DNA of 32,518 nt from Burkholderiales bacterium (GCA_025352105.1 JANXUB010000005.1:1-32518); one strand, 5' to 3'. Shown: positions 24,831 through 32,518, counted from the first letter of the stretch. A program made the numbers and translations. The notes: generated by a model from the sequence alone, not told the origin.

Positions 24831-26453
24831 TTATGCTTCCCGTTCCGGCATCAGTGGCAATTCGAGCACAAATCGCGCGCCTTTTTGTGAGGATCCGAGT
24901 CGTACGCTGCCACCGTTGGCAAGCGCAAGTTCGCGGACAAGATACAGGCCCAAACCCGTGCTGCCGCTGCCGCTAAAAAACGGCTCAAAAATGCGATCAG
25001 CAGCCTCGGGGGCAACGCCTGCGCCATCATCCACCACGTTGATGATGGCGCGCTGCATTTCGTCATTGATGGTCGCAAGCACCGTCACGCTGTCGGATAC
25101 TTTTTGTGAATGTCGCCACGCATTTGACATCAAATTGACGAGCATTTCATCCAGATGGCTGCGATCAACGTAGATGGTCGCATCCTCTGGCAGGGCGAGA
25201 CGAAACGCCGCGCGTGGCGCGGGCAGCGACTGGCACAACTCGTCGACCAGTTCGATCACTGCCTCGTGCAACTGTACCGCGCCGGGCGTGCCGCGATCAC
25301 GGCGGCCAAGAAGCGATACATCGCGCACGATGCGGTCAATGCGATCCACGTTTTTATCGATCATGGTGGCAAGCGCACGGGCACCGGGGTTGTCGCTAAC
25401 TTCCTCGCCGATCAGCTGTGCGGCCTGCTTGATCGCGGAGAGCGGATTGCGGATTTCGTGGGCAATACTCGCCGACAATCGCCCGAGCGCGGCCAGTTTG
25501 ATTTGCTGTGCTTGCGCCTCCGCCGCCTCGACGTCTTCCAAAAAAATGAGCGTTCCGGCGCGTTGCTCAAGATCGACCGGCATCATGCGCGGCGTCAACA
25601 AACGCGCGCCGTCAGCCGTGCGAATCGGGGAGCCGTCGATGGTTGAGTTATGCAGGAAGTAGGACATCCAGCGCGCATGCAAATCAGCTGACAGGTCGCT
25701 CAACTGCAAGTCTGATCGCATCATTGCTTCGTCGCTGCCGAGCCAGCGCGTGGCCTGGGGATTGGCCATCACCACTTGCCCCAACGCACCGATGACCAGA
25801 ACGCCGTCGTTTAGCTCGCTGATCACTACCTGATTGATATGCGCCAGACGACGGATATCGGCGGTACGCAGCTGCACTTTTTGCTCGGATTCTTCGGCGC
25901 TGCGACCGAGCAAGATGCCAATCGCCGTCAGCAAAAAATAACCGGCTCCTACCAGTGCTGCCTGCGTCAGCGCCTGCACGCTGGCCGAGCGCAACGCAAG
26001 CTCGGCGACGAGCAGCGTAATGCTCGCCAACGCCGCATGGCCGAAGGCGATGCGATCACGCAGGAACCAGCCATGCGCCGCGAGAATGGGGTAGAGATAA
26101 GTCGCATAAGTCGCCACCGGGCTTTGCGAATCAAAGTAGATAACAACGGTGAATAGGAGATCGATAGCCAGCTGGACAAGCAGTAGCCCGGAAACACCGC
26201 CCTTGAATCGAGGCAGCGTCAAGAGGCTCAGCAGCGACCAGATTGCGTACGCCGCGGCCGCCGAATAGCTGACCGCATGCAGGCTGGTGCCAGCGGTCGC
26301 AATGGCGAGCGCGATGGCGGCAACGCATCGATACAGCGACAAAAGCCGCAGCAACCGAAGCGTTGTCGCTCCGAACACCGACGGCGCTAGCGCCTCCGAC
26401 TGAAGCCTAGCGCTTTTGCGCGCAGCGCTCGTCGCCACAGCTCCAGCCTCCAC
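24831..26453 (-). CDS. pilS: sensor histidine kinase PilS
   Basis: A 540-residue membrane sensor with the PilS layout: about six membrane helices (roughly 40-182), a PAS domain (about 205-310: VVISELNDGVLVIGALGQVV), a HisKA domain with phospho-accepting His332 (ASIAHEIRNPLSAIKQAAQL), and an HATPase domain from about 425 (VNLMSNAWRHS, VVDDGAGV, GSGSTGLGLYLVRELALANG). The frame begins with GTG at 26453, giving a 47-base overlap with the upstream PP0621-like gene. A GTG at 26378 without overlap, after a GGAGG, is an alternative and would remove only non-conserved residues. It is followed 4 bases later by pilR. Confidence 0.9.
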   Translation of the reverse strand: MEAGAVATSAARKSARLQSEALAPSVFGATTLRLLRLLSLYRCVAAIALAIATAGTSLHAVSYSAAAAYAIWSLLSLLTLPRFKGGVSGLLLVQLAIDLLFTVVIYFDSQSPVATYATYLYPILAAHGWFLRDRIAFGHAALASITLLVAELALRSASVQALTQAALVGAGYFLLTAIGILLGRSAEESEQKVQLRTADIRRLAHINQVVISELNDGVLVIGALGQVVMANPQATRWLGSDEAMMRSDLQLSDLSADLHARWMSYFLHNSTIDGSPIRTADGARLLTPRMMPVDLEQRAGTLIFLEDVEAAEAQAQQIKLAALGRLSASIAHEIRNPLSAIKQAAQLIGEEVSDNPGARALATMIDKNVDRIDRIVRDVSLLGRRDRGTPGAVQLHEAVIELVDELCQSLPAPRAAFRLALPEDATIYVDRSHLDEMLVNLMSNAWRHSQKVSDSVTVLATINDEMQRAIINVVDDGAGVAPEAADRIFEPFFSGSGSTGLGLYLVRELALANGGSVRLGSSQKGARFVLELPLMPEREA

Positions 26454-26679
26454 GTTTCATGACGGCATTTGCCTTCGGAGTGAACACGCCGCAACGTTCG
26501 CACTTGACCATCGCGTCGGTCGCGGGTTTGTCGTCGCGCTTTCTGTTCGGATCATCCGGCTTGTCGCGATTTTCGTCGTCGCGATCTCGCTGTTCATTCC
26601 GGGTTTTATGGACAGAAACCAGTCGCAATGCCAGCAGCACCAGAAAAAATACGATGATCCAGAATATGATTTTCCCCAC
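26407..26679 (-). CDS. PP0621-like membrane-anchored zinc-ribbon protein
   Basis: A 90-residue protein from a GTG start. One N-terminal membrane helix (MGKIIFWIIVFFLVLLALRLV) is followed by a highly charged Asp/Arg/Lys-rich linker and a C-terminal four-cysteine module, CERCGVF and SCGDERC, which should bind zinc. The overall plan is that of the PP0621 family found next to pilS/ampD genes in Betaproteobacteria; its function is unknown. A TTG eight codons upstream (26703) also opens the frame, but the family N-terminus fits the GTG. It overlaps the pilS frame at its end and shares the minus-strand operon. Confidence 0.75.
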   Translation of the reverse strand: MGKIIFWIIVFFLVLLALRLVSVHKTRNEQRDRDDENRDKPDDPNRKRDDKPATDAMVKCERCGVFTPKANAVMKRGGWSCGDERCAQKR

Positions 26680-26778
26680 TGCTTGCGACCCTAACCCTTT
26701 CAAGACAATTCACGAGTAGACTTCGCGAATAGTCTAGCAGCGTGGCATACGCCCACATCGTCATCAACAGGAGACATC

Positions 26779-27177
26779 ATGAGTCAAGCAGCAAACGAAC
26801 CTTGGGCAGCATGGGCCGAATCGATGCAAAAAATGATGTCAAACCCGGCCGCATTGAACCCGTTTGCCGGGATGATGGGTGTGCCCGGAGCGGGGGCGGC
26901 AGGCGCTGGCGCTGCCTTTGATCCGCAGCAGTTTATGAAGGCGATTGATCCAGCGGAAATTGATCGCCGCATTCAGGATTTGCGTGCGGTCGAGGCATGG
27001 ATGAAGCTCTCACTGTCTGGGCTCGAGATGTCGATCAAAACGATGGCGATGCAGCGTGATGCGTACGCCTCGTTCAACAAAATGAGCGAGTCAGCAACCC
27101 AGTCAATGAAAGAAGGCGCTGAATCGATGGAGCGCACGGTAAAACGAGCGGCACGGAGCAGTGCGCGGCGACGCTAA
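26779..27177 (+). CDS. phaM: PhaM-like PHB granule regulatory protein
   Basis: A 132-residue protein. The N-terminus is Met/Ala/Gly/Pro-rich (SMQKMMSNPAALNPFAGMMG). The core IDPAEIDRRIQDLRAVEAWM followed by an amphipathic helix (KLSLSGLEMSIKTMAMQRDA) matches the PhaM family, which activates PHB synthase PhaC1 and tethers granules to the nucleoid in Cupriavidus. The C-terminus is basic (VKRAARSSARRR) but much shorter than the lysine/alanine repeats of Cupriavidus PhaM, so DNA binding may be weaker. An AGGAGA site precedes the ATG. It is divergent from the PP0621-like gene. No pha synthase gene lies nearby. Confidence 0.78.
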   Translation: MSQAANEPWAAWAESMQKMMSNPAALNPFAGMMGVPGAGAAGAGAAFDPQQFMKAIDPAEIDRRIQDLRAVEAWMKLSLSGLEMSIKTMAMQRDAYASFNKMSESATQSMKEGAESMERTVKRAARSSARRR

Positions 27178-27362
27178 GCACTTTCCCACCCTCCAGCTTT
27201 TTGTCTTTGGAGCGCCGACAGACGCAGTGGCAACTAGTACGGCTTTTCGGTAAATTGACCACTCAACGTGGGGTACAAACGTAAAAGTGCAAAAGTCGAC
27301 TATAACTATATTGCGCCCTTAGCCTATATTCATCAAGGGTTTGGTTAAAAAGCTGCCAAGAA

Positions 27363-29072
27363 CTATCCTTCAGCTTCACGTTCCTGCAGCGCTCGCCACA
27401 TGACCTTGCCCGACCCGCTCTTTGGCAATGCGTCGACGAACTCGACCACGCGCGGTGCTTTGTACGCGGCCATGTTGGCATGCGCCCAGTCGACGATTTC
27501 TTTTTCGGTGGTGTCTTTGGCGTTGGCGCGCAGCACGATCACGGCCTTGACCGATTCGCCGCGATAAGCGTCTTTGGTGGAGATGATGCAGGCTTCCTGC
27601 ACTGCGGGATGGCGGAAGAAGAGGGCCTCGACCTCGGCGGGCCAGACCTTGAATCCGCTCGCGTTGATCATGCGTTTCAGACGATCGGTCATGAAGAAAT
27701 AGCCGTCTTCATCGACGCGGCCCATGTCGCCGGAGCGGAAGAAGGATTTGCCGTCAACCTCGACGAATGCGGCCTCGGTCTCGGCGCGGTTTTGCCAATA
27801 GCCTTTGAAGACTTGCGGGCCGTGGATCAGGATTTCGCCGGATTCGCCGATGTCGCATGGCACGAGTGTGTCCGGGTTCACCACGCGTGAATCGACGCCG
27901 ATAAAGGGCACGCCGAGGCACTGCTGCTTCGGGCTGTCCGGCGGGTTGGAATGTGACGGTGCAGCGGTCTCGGTGAGCCCGTAGCCCTCGACAAAGCGCA
28001 GGCCAAATTTCTGCCAGAGATTTTCTGCAACGGCCTGCGGCATCGCTGCACCGCCACCGCTGATGAACGCGAGGCTTGTGAGATCGTAGCTGGCTACATT
28101 CGGGCTGCTGAGCAGATCGATGATCATGGTCGGCACCATCGTCCAGCTGTTGATGCGATGCTGCGAAATCAGCCGCCCCGCCAGATCGCGATCCCAGCGC
28201 GGCATGATGACCGCGCAGGCACCCAGATAAATGGGCAAGTGCAGGCCGTAAAGCATGCCTGTGATGTGAAACATCGGTACCACGGCAAGGCTCACCGACT
28301 CGGCCGACCCGTCGCCCCACAGCGCACCCGAGACCACGTTGTGCATGATGGTGCGGTGCGTGTGCATGCAGCCTTTGGGCAGGCCAGTGGTGCCGGAGGT
28401 GTAAGGCAGCACGGCGAGATCATCAGGGCCAGCCGTGGGCGCAGCGGCGATGTGATGGGCCGCCATCGCGTCGCGCCAATGCGCTCCATACGTGGGCAGG
28501 TCAGCGTGCAGATCAAGCCAGCTGCGCCACGCATCCGGTATGCCGCTGTCGGGCAGGCGACCATCGGTCATCTCGTCGCAGTACCGGGTGACGAGCAGAT
28601 GCTGTAAACCGCCGTCGGGTTTGGCGGCGACGACTTCCTCGTTGGCTGCGACCCACAGCGCCGAAAGGTCGCTGCCGACGATCGCGACGCGCGCCGCAGG
28701 ATCCGTGATGTAGTGCGTCAACTCGGCCGCTTTGTTCATCGGATTGACTGGAACCACCACTGCATCAGCGCGCAAGATGGCGTAATAGCCAATCACGAAT
28801 TGCGGCGAATTCTGCATACAGAGTGCCACGCGATCACCTTTGGCAACACCCGCCACTTTCTGTAACCAGCCCGCCAGCGCCTCAACCTTTGCATTGAGTT
28901 CGCGATACGTCAAAACGCGGTCACAAAAGACAAGCGCCGGCCGTTCCGGATAGCGCCTGACGGTAATGTCAAGATTCGCCCACAGCGTCGTGTCAGGCGT
29001 GCTCACAGTTTTTGGCAGACGCTTGGGCCAGACGTCGTAGTGCTTGTTGAGGGTTACGGGCGTGCCTGTCAT
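27363..29072 (-). CDS. medium/long-chain acyl-CoA ligase (AMP-forming)
   Basis: A 569-residue enzyme that converts a carboxylic acid, ATP and CoA to acyl-CoA through an acyl-adenylate. The P-loop-like block is YTSGTTGLPKGCMHTHR. Further motifs are GYGLTETAAPSH, SGDMGRVDEDGYFFMTDRLK with the hinge before RMINASGFKVWPAEVE, and the C-terminal lysine in PKSGSGKVMWR. The substrate is not evident, and an aliphatic acid is most likely. The ATG at 29072 is used because AGG lies 6 bases before it; the ATG two codons earlier sits directly on the ribosome site, and the frame runs open to 29147. It is divergent from modE and unlikely to be linked to molybdate uptake. Confidence 0.9.
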   Translation of the reverse strand: MTGTPVTLNKHYDVWPKRLPKTVSTPDTTLWANLDITVRRYPERPALVFCDRVLTYRELNAKVEALAGWLQKVAGVAKGDRVALCMQNSPQFVIGYYAILRADAVVVPVNPMNKAAELTHYITDPAARVAIVGSDLSALWVAANEEVVAAKPDGGLQHLLVTRYCDEMTDGRLPDSGIPDAWRSWLDLHADLPTYGAHWRDAMAAHHIAAAPTAGPDDLAVLPYTSGTTGLPKGCMHTHRTIMHNVVSGALWGDGSAESVSLAVVPMFHITGMLYGLHLPIYLGACAVIMPRWDRDLAGRLISQHRINSWTMVPTMIIDLLSSPNVASYDLTSLAFISGGGAAMPQAVAENLWQKFGLRFVEGYGLTETAAPSHSNPPDSPKQQCLGVPFIGVDSRVVNPDTLVPCDIGESGEILIHGPQVFKGYWQNRAETEAAFVEVDGKSFFRSGDMGRVDEDGYFFMTDRLKRMINASGFKVWPAEVEALFFRHPAVQEACIISTKDAYRGESVKAVIVLRANAKDTTEKEIVDWAHANMAAYKAPRVVEFVDALPKSGSGKVMWRALQEREAEG

Positions 29073-29167
29073 GTCCATCCTTTTCGAGTGCAGCTCTTTG
29101 GCCGTTGATCGATTATTACTTGTTCCGGGCGCGGCTGCACACAGCATTCAAAATACCCGGTGAAGAC

Positions 29168-29182
29168 TATATTTATTGAATG
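29168..29182 (+). promoter_or_regulatory. -10 box abutting modE start
   Basis: TATATT (29168-29173) ends 6 bases before the ATG at 29180, with no ribosome site in the gap. It fits a leaderless transcript like those of surE, ohrR and the M50 protease gene. Confidence 0.45.
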
Positions 29183-29584
29183 ACATTGCCTGTTGCCCGC
29201 AAGAGTGTTTCTGCAAAATCCGAATCGGTCGCCGCTGGCGCGGTTGCCGAGCGCGAGTTGCGTTTGCGGGTTTACGCAGGATCAGTGATTGCGATGGGAC
29301 CGGGCAAGGCCGAACTCTTGTCAGCCATTGAAGCGACGGGCTCCATTTCCGCCGCAGCGCGCGAGCTGGGCATGTCGTACAAACGCGGCTGGGATCTCGT
29401 GGCGATCATGAACGAGCACTTTGCCTCGCCGCTGGTTTCGACGAGCGCGGGTGGCACAGGTGGCGGGGGCACCCGCCTGACCCCGCTAGGTGTGCGCGTG
29501 TTGCGCGACTACCGGCGTATGCACGATCTCGCGCTATCGGCCATCGCCGGTGATCTGCGCAGATTTCGCAAGCACCTGAAGTAG
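29180..29584 (+). CDS. modE: ModE-type molybdate regulator lacking the TOBE domains
   Basis: A 134-residue protein that corresponds only to the N-terminal DNA-binding half of E. coli ModE (262 residues). The winged helix is clear: LLSAIEATGSISAAARELGM, then SYKRGWDLVAIMNEHF and the wing GGTGGGGTRLTPLGVRVL. The two C-terminal MopI/TOBE domains that bind molybdate are absent, and the stop is not caused by a visible frameshift. The first 24 residues are a non-conserved leader. It precedes modABC, whose promoter carries a ModE-box-like palindrome, so it is the likely regulator, but molybdate sensing cannot work as in E. coli. Confidence 0.9.
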   Translation: MTLPVARKSVSAKSESVAAGAVAERELRLRVYAGSVIAMGPGKAELLSAIEATGSISAAARELGMSYKRGWDLVAIMNEHFASPLVSTSAGGTGGGGTRLTPLGVRVLRDYRRMHDLALSAIAGDLRRFRKHLK

Positions 29585-29598
29585 CTTTTCCGCATGCT

Positions 29599-29637
29599 GT
29601 CGTTATGTCTGGAAAAATATGACGGTCGTTATATACT
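29599..29637 (+). promoter_or_regulatory. ModE box and promoter of modABC
   Basis: The left half GTCGTTATGTC (29599-29609) and right half AATATGACGGT (29616-29626) are separated by 6 bases. They agree with the ModE pattern ATCGNTATATA-N6-TATATAACGAT at most fixed positions, with the CG-TAT / ATA-ACG core kept. A -10 box TATACT (29632-29637) follows directly, so bound ModE would block transcription. Confidence 0.7.
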
Positions 29638-29677
29638 TAAAAATACTGCGCTAGCCCCACACATTCAGGAGAAACTC

Positions 29678-30472
29678 TTGCAACATAGTCGGTTTTCGCC
29701 ACTTCAACGGCTGATGATTCTTGTGCTGATTGGCATTTGCGTCAACGTGCCATTGATCACCCGGGCTGCTGCCGCCGATCTCGTCGTGTTTGCCGCTGCC
29801 TCGCTCAAGGAGGCGCTGGACGAGCAGGTCAAAGTGTTTTCGGCGAGCAACAAGGACACCCAGATTCGCATGTCTTACGCGGGCAGCAACGCGCTTGCGA
29901 AGCAGATTGAGAATGGCGCACCGGCGCAAATTTTCATTTCGGCCGATGAAGAATGGATGGATTACGTCACGCAGAAAAATCTCGTCGTCGCCAGCACGCG
30001 CCGCGATATCGTCAAGAATGAACTCGTCATCATCGCGCCTGCGACGAGCACCGTGAAACTCGATGTTGCACCGGGTTTCGCGCTCGCCAGCGCGCTTGGC
30101 AATGGGCGTTTGTCACTGGCCAATCCCGACGTTGTGCCTGCCGGCAAATACGCGAAAGCGGCACTGACGAAGTTGGGTGTCTGGGGTACGGTCGATACGA
30201 AGATTGCTGGGGCTGAGAACGTGCGCGCGGCGCTGGCGTTTGTGGCACGTGGCGAAACGCCGTTGGGTATTGTTTATCGCACCGATGCGCTGGCCGAGCC
30301 GCGCGTGCGTGTGGTGGCGGCGTTCCCCGGCGAGCTTCACGCGCCGATTGTTTACCCGGCAGCTATTGTTGCCGGGCAGGACTCGCCCGCAGCGCGCGCT
30401 TTGCTAGATGCGCTGAGCGGCGTGACTGCGCGTGTCGTTTGGCAAAAATACGGATTCGTAGTCGCGAAGTAG
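29678..30472 (+). CDS. modA: periplasmic molybdate-binding protein ModA
   Basis: A 264-residue solute-binding protein for the molybdate ABC importer. A signal peptide (PLQRLMILVLIGICVNVPLI, with cleavage near ITRAAAA) leads to DLVVFAAASLKEALDE, the family N-terminus that holds a ligand-binding Ser. Later blocks are SYAGSNALAKQIENGAPAQI, ISADEEWMDYV, and NPDVVPAGKYAKAALTKLGV. The start is a TTG at 29678, with AGGAG six bases upstream. An earlier in-frame ATG at 29594 falls in the operator and is rejected. modB starts 19 bases downstream. Confidence 0.93.
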   Translation: MQHSRFSPLQRLMILVLIGICVNVPLITRAAAADLVVFAAASLKEALDEQVKVFSASNKDTQIRMSYAGSNALAKQIENGAPAQIFISADEEWMDYVTQKNLVVASTRRDIVKNELVIIAPATSTVKLDVAPGFALASALGNGRLSLANPDVVPAGKYAKAALTKLGVWGTVDTKIAGAENVRAALAFVARGETPLGIVYRTDALAEPRVRVVAAFPGELHAPIVYPAAIVAGQDSPAARALLDALSGVTARVVWQKYGFVVAK

Positions 30473-30491
30473 CGGTCGGCAATAATCCGGC

Positions 30492-31178
30492 ATGCTGTCG
30501 AAAGAAGAAGTCGAGATCGTTGTCCTGAGCCTGAAAGTCGCGTTCGCGAGTGTGATTTTCAGTGTGCCGCTCGCCGTGGCTTGCGCCTGGGTACTGGCTC
30601 GCTGCTCATTTCCCGGCAAGACGTTGTTTGACGCGTTGGTGCATTTGCCACTTGTGCTGCCACCCGTCGTGATTGGCTATTTTTTGCTAGTGATGTTTGG
30701 AAAAAATGGATGGATCGGCGGCGCGCTTGATGCGTGGTTTGGCGTGACCTTTGCCTTCCGCTGGACGGGCGCCGCGCTGGCAGCAGGCGTGATGGGCTTT
30801 CCGCTCATGGTGCGGGCGATTCGCCTCGCCATTGAGGCGGTGCCGGTGCGGTTGGAATGGGCGGCGCGGACCTTGGGTGCTTCGCGCTGGCGCGTGTTTT
30901 TCACGGTGACTTTGCCGCTGGCGATTCCCGGTTTGGCCGTGGGTGTGCTGCTGGCGTTTGCCCGTTCGCTCGGCGAATTCGGCGCGACGATCACCTTTGT
31001 CTCGAACATTCCCGGAGAAACGCAAACGCTGCCGCTCGCGATCTACAACCTCACGCAGAGCCCCGGTGCGGATGCCGCGATATTGAAGCTCTGCATCGTG
31101 TCGATTGTGCTCTCGGTCGCGGCGCTCGCGGCGTCGGAATGGGTGAACCGCGTTGCGCGGCGCAGGCAGAGCGCATGA
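30492..31178 (+). CDS. modB: molybdate ABC transporter permease ModB
   Basis: A 228-residue inner-membrane permease with about five helices. The cytoplasmic EAA loop that contacts ModC is intact: EWAARTLGASRWRVFFTVTL followed by PLAIPGLAVG, with the conserved glycine. Other typical stretches are LVHLPLVLPPVVIGYFLLV and FARSLGEFGATITFVSNIPG. The family usually shows about 225-230 residues. Its stop overlaps the modC start as ATGA, so the two are translationally coupled. Confidence 0.95.
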   Translation: MLSKEEVEIVVLSLKVAFASVIFSVPLAVACAWVLARCSFPGKTLFDALVHLPLVLPPVVIGYFLLVMFGKNGWIGGALDAWFGVTFAFRWTGAALAAGVMGFPLMVRAIRLAIEAVPVRLEWAARTLGASRWRVFFTVTLPLAIPGLAVGVLLAFARSLGEFGATITFVSNIPGETQTLPLAIYNLTQSPGADAAILKLCIVSIVLSVAALAASEWVNRVARRRQSA

Positions 31179-32296
31179 TCGAAGTTGACATCAAGAAGCG
31201 ATTCAACGCACAGACCGAAATCAGCGCGAAGTTTGCAAGTGATGCCTCGGTCGTCGCATTGTTCGGTCGCTCCGGCTCAGGCAAGACCACCGTGGTGAAC
31301 GCGATGGCGGGCCTCGTGAAGGCAGATCGTGGGCACATTCGCGTCGACGGTGTGACGTTGTTTGACAGCGAGCGCGCTATCAACATGCCCGCTGAGCAGC
31401 GCGGAATCGGTTACGTGTTTCAGGACGGGCTGTTGTTTCCGCATCTGAGTGTGAAGCAAAACCTGTTCTACGGCGCGCGGCGGCTTTCGCCTGCGCATGA
31501 CGGTGCATCGAGCATTCCGTTTGATCAGGTGGTGGATTTGCTGGGTATCGGTGGGCTCATGGCGCGCGATACGCCGTCACTTTCTGGCGGAGAAAAGCAG
31601 CGCATCGCGATTGGTCGTGCCCTCTTGTCGCGGCCACGGCTCCTGCTGATGGACGAGCCACTAGCGTCACTTGACAGCGGTCGCCGTGGTGAGATTTTGC
31701 GCTTGATTGAGCGTGTGCGTGATGAGTTCGGCGTGCGCATTGTTTACGTTAGCCACTCCATCGGTGAAGTGTCGCGGCTGGCCGATGATGTGGTGCTCAT
31801 GAACGACGGCAAGGTCGTTGCCTGCGCGGCCACCGAGGAGATTTTCAATCGTGCTGATCTGCGCCCCTTCACCGGGCGGTTTGAGGGCGGCGCGCTGATT
31901 GAGGCGCATGCTGTGCGTCACGACATGAAATATTTCCTCACCACGTTCAAGTTTGACGGCGGCGAGTTGATCGCACCCGGCGTCGATACGCCCGTTGGCG
32001 CTCGTGTGCGCATCCGCATTCGTGCGCGCGATGTGACCCTTGCGACAGAGCGACCGCGCGGCCTCAGCATTCGCAATATTCTGGAAGGTACGGTCGGCGC
32101 AATTGACAACCGCGGCGGTGCGATTTCCGAGGTGCATGTGCTGCTGGCGGGACCGGGAGCTTTATCGGGACGTGAGCTGCTGGCGCGCGTTTCAACGCAG
32201 GCGCTCGATGAGATGCAGCTAACGCCTGGTCAGCCCGTCTTCGCGCTCATAAAGGCCATTGCATTTGACAAACGCAGCATGGGATTTAGCGCGTAG
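31175..32296 (+). CDS. modC: molybdate ABC transporter ATP-binding protein ModC
   Basis: A 373-residue ATPase energising ModAB. Walker A is GRSGSGKTT (31-39), the Q-loop FQDGLLFPHLSV, the signature LSGGEKQRIAIGRAL (136-150), Walker B LLLMDEPLASLD (156-167), and the H-loop His194 in VSHSIGEVS. A C-terminal TOBE domain (about 300-370: GLSIRNILEGTVGAI) is present, as is usual for ModC. The frame stays open upstream to 30857, but this is the ModB gene read in another frame; the ATG at 31175, overlapping the modB stop, is right. This TOBE domain is the only oxyanion-binding domain of that type in the mod cluster. Confidence 0.95.
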   Translation: MIEVDIKKRFNAQTEISAKFASDASVVALFGRSGSGKTTVVNAMAGLVKADRGHIRVDGVTLFDSERAINMPAEQRGIGYVFQDGLLFPHLSVKQNLFYGARRLSPAHDGASSIPFDQVVDLLGIGGLMARDTPSLSGGEKQRIAIGRALLSRPRLLLMDEPLASLDSGRRGEILRLIERVRDEFGVRIVYVSHSIGEVSRLADDVVLMNDGKVVACAATEEIFNRADLRPFTGRFEGGALIEAHAVRHDMKYFLTTFKFDGGELIAPGVDTPVGARVRIRIRARDVTLATERPRGLSIRNILEGTVGAIDNRGGAISEVHVLLAGPGALSGRELLARVSTQALDEMQLTPGQPVFALIKAIAFDKRSMGFSA

Positions 32297-32363
32297 CTGA
32301 GTCGGCATGGCGGGCTTGAAATCAGACTATCAGCTTTTCCTGAAAACGACCATTCATCCTGGG

Positions 32364-32377
32364 AAAAGCGCGCTTTT
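32364..32377 (+). terminator. weak terminator candidate after modC
   Basis: AAAAGCGCGCTTTT is a perfect palindrome 68 bases after the modC stop. It can form only a 5-bp stem and ends in four T, so termination would be weak. Confidence 0.3.
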
Positions 32378-32384
32378 AGCACTA

Positions 32385-32518
32385 GTGTCCGGTTAAAACT
32401 GCGGGTACCGAGCTGGAAGCGCCTATGCATGAGCATTTGCACGCGACTGGGGGTGTCTCCGACTTGAACGACGAAAGTGCTTGGGTGCACGCTACGCGCT
32501 TTACTCCCGGAGTAGCGC
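32385..32518 (+). other. right-edge segment with possible mobile-element end
   Basis: GTGTCCGGTTAAAACT (32385-32400) resembles terminal sequences seen beside some transposases of Burkholderiales, but this is from memory. A short frame opens at the ATG 32425 and runs off the edge (31 codons, beginning MHEHLHATGG), with no family I recognise. Nothing else is evident in the 222 bases after modC. Confidence 0.25.

Noticed and set aside
27178-27362. Possible terminator between the phaM-like and acyl-CoA ligase genes
   Set aside because: Only a loose CTCCA / TGGAG pairing is visible with no T run; nothing else is seen in this gap.
29594-29677. Upstream ATG for modA
   Set aside because: It would put the ModE box and the -10 element inside the coding region and precede the signal peptide by a non-family leader; TTG at 29678 has a good ribosome site.
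30857-31174. In-frame upstream extension of modC
   Set aside because: It is modB read in another frame; the ATGA overlap and Walker A distance place the start at 31175.
1-32518. tRNA, rRNA, CRISPR or prophage elements
   Set aside because: By eye I found no cloverleaf ends, regularly spaced repeats, integrase, or phage structural genes.

Overview
The window looks like an ordinary stretch of chromosome from a betaproteobacterium, most likely of the order Burkholderiales; I cannot name the genus. The evidence is an OmpC-type porin ending in Phe, a tricarboxylate-type (Tct) transporter, a PhaM-like PHB granule protein, a 400-residue TrpRS with an internal insert, the pilS-pilR-ampD order, a surE-pcm-nlpD cluster and a ScpA/ScpB/RluB block. 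I saw no rRNA, tRNA, CRISPR array, complete insertion sequence or prophage. About 33 protein genes are supported.

Layout, left to right. 146-1778 (minus): a ribosomal-oxygenase-like cupin and an overlapping small protein. 1845-4399 (plus): surE, pcm and nlpD, tightly packed, but without the rpoS gene that commonly follows nlpD. 4674-6300: a small membrane protein divergent from a LysR regulator. 6301-9984: a TonB-dependent receptor resembling ZnuD, divergent from a general porin, with a repeat-rich 320-base spacer between them. 10126-16813 (plus): an M50 protease, trpS, an Mpo1-like membrane protein, scpA, scpB and a very long rluB. 17054-19930 (minus): tctB, tctA and a fumarylacetoacetate-hydrolase-family protein with a Tat/lipoprotein signal. 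20111-21839 (minus): yciB, bolA and a periplasmic parvulin. 21937-22851 (plus): the peroxide-responsive pair ohrR-ohr. 22870-26679 (minus): a PP0621-like zinc-ribbon protein, pilS, pilR and ampD. 26779-27177: phaM-like gene. 27363-29072 (minus): an acyl-CoA ligase. 29180-32296 (plus): modE, modA, modB and modC for molybdate uptake. The right edge (32297-32518) holds no recognised gene.

Regulation that can be read directly: a palindromic OhrR-type operator sits on a consensus sigma-70 promoter before ohrR; a good ModE-box match overlaps the modA promoter; a weaker Zur-like box lies before the TonB receptor; and several genes have a -10 hexamer only 6-8 bases before the start codon, which implies leaderless mRNAs. 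I found no wholly new gene system. The most unusual items are the exported FAH-family lipoprotein beside TctBA, the 810-residue RluB with long RG/RP-rich flanks, the alternative-pairing repeats before the porin, the leaderless-promoter pattern, and a ModE reduced to its DNA-binding half.
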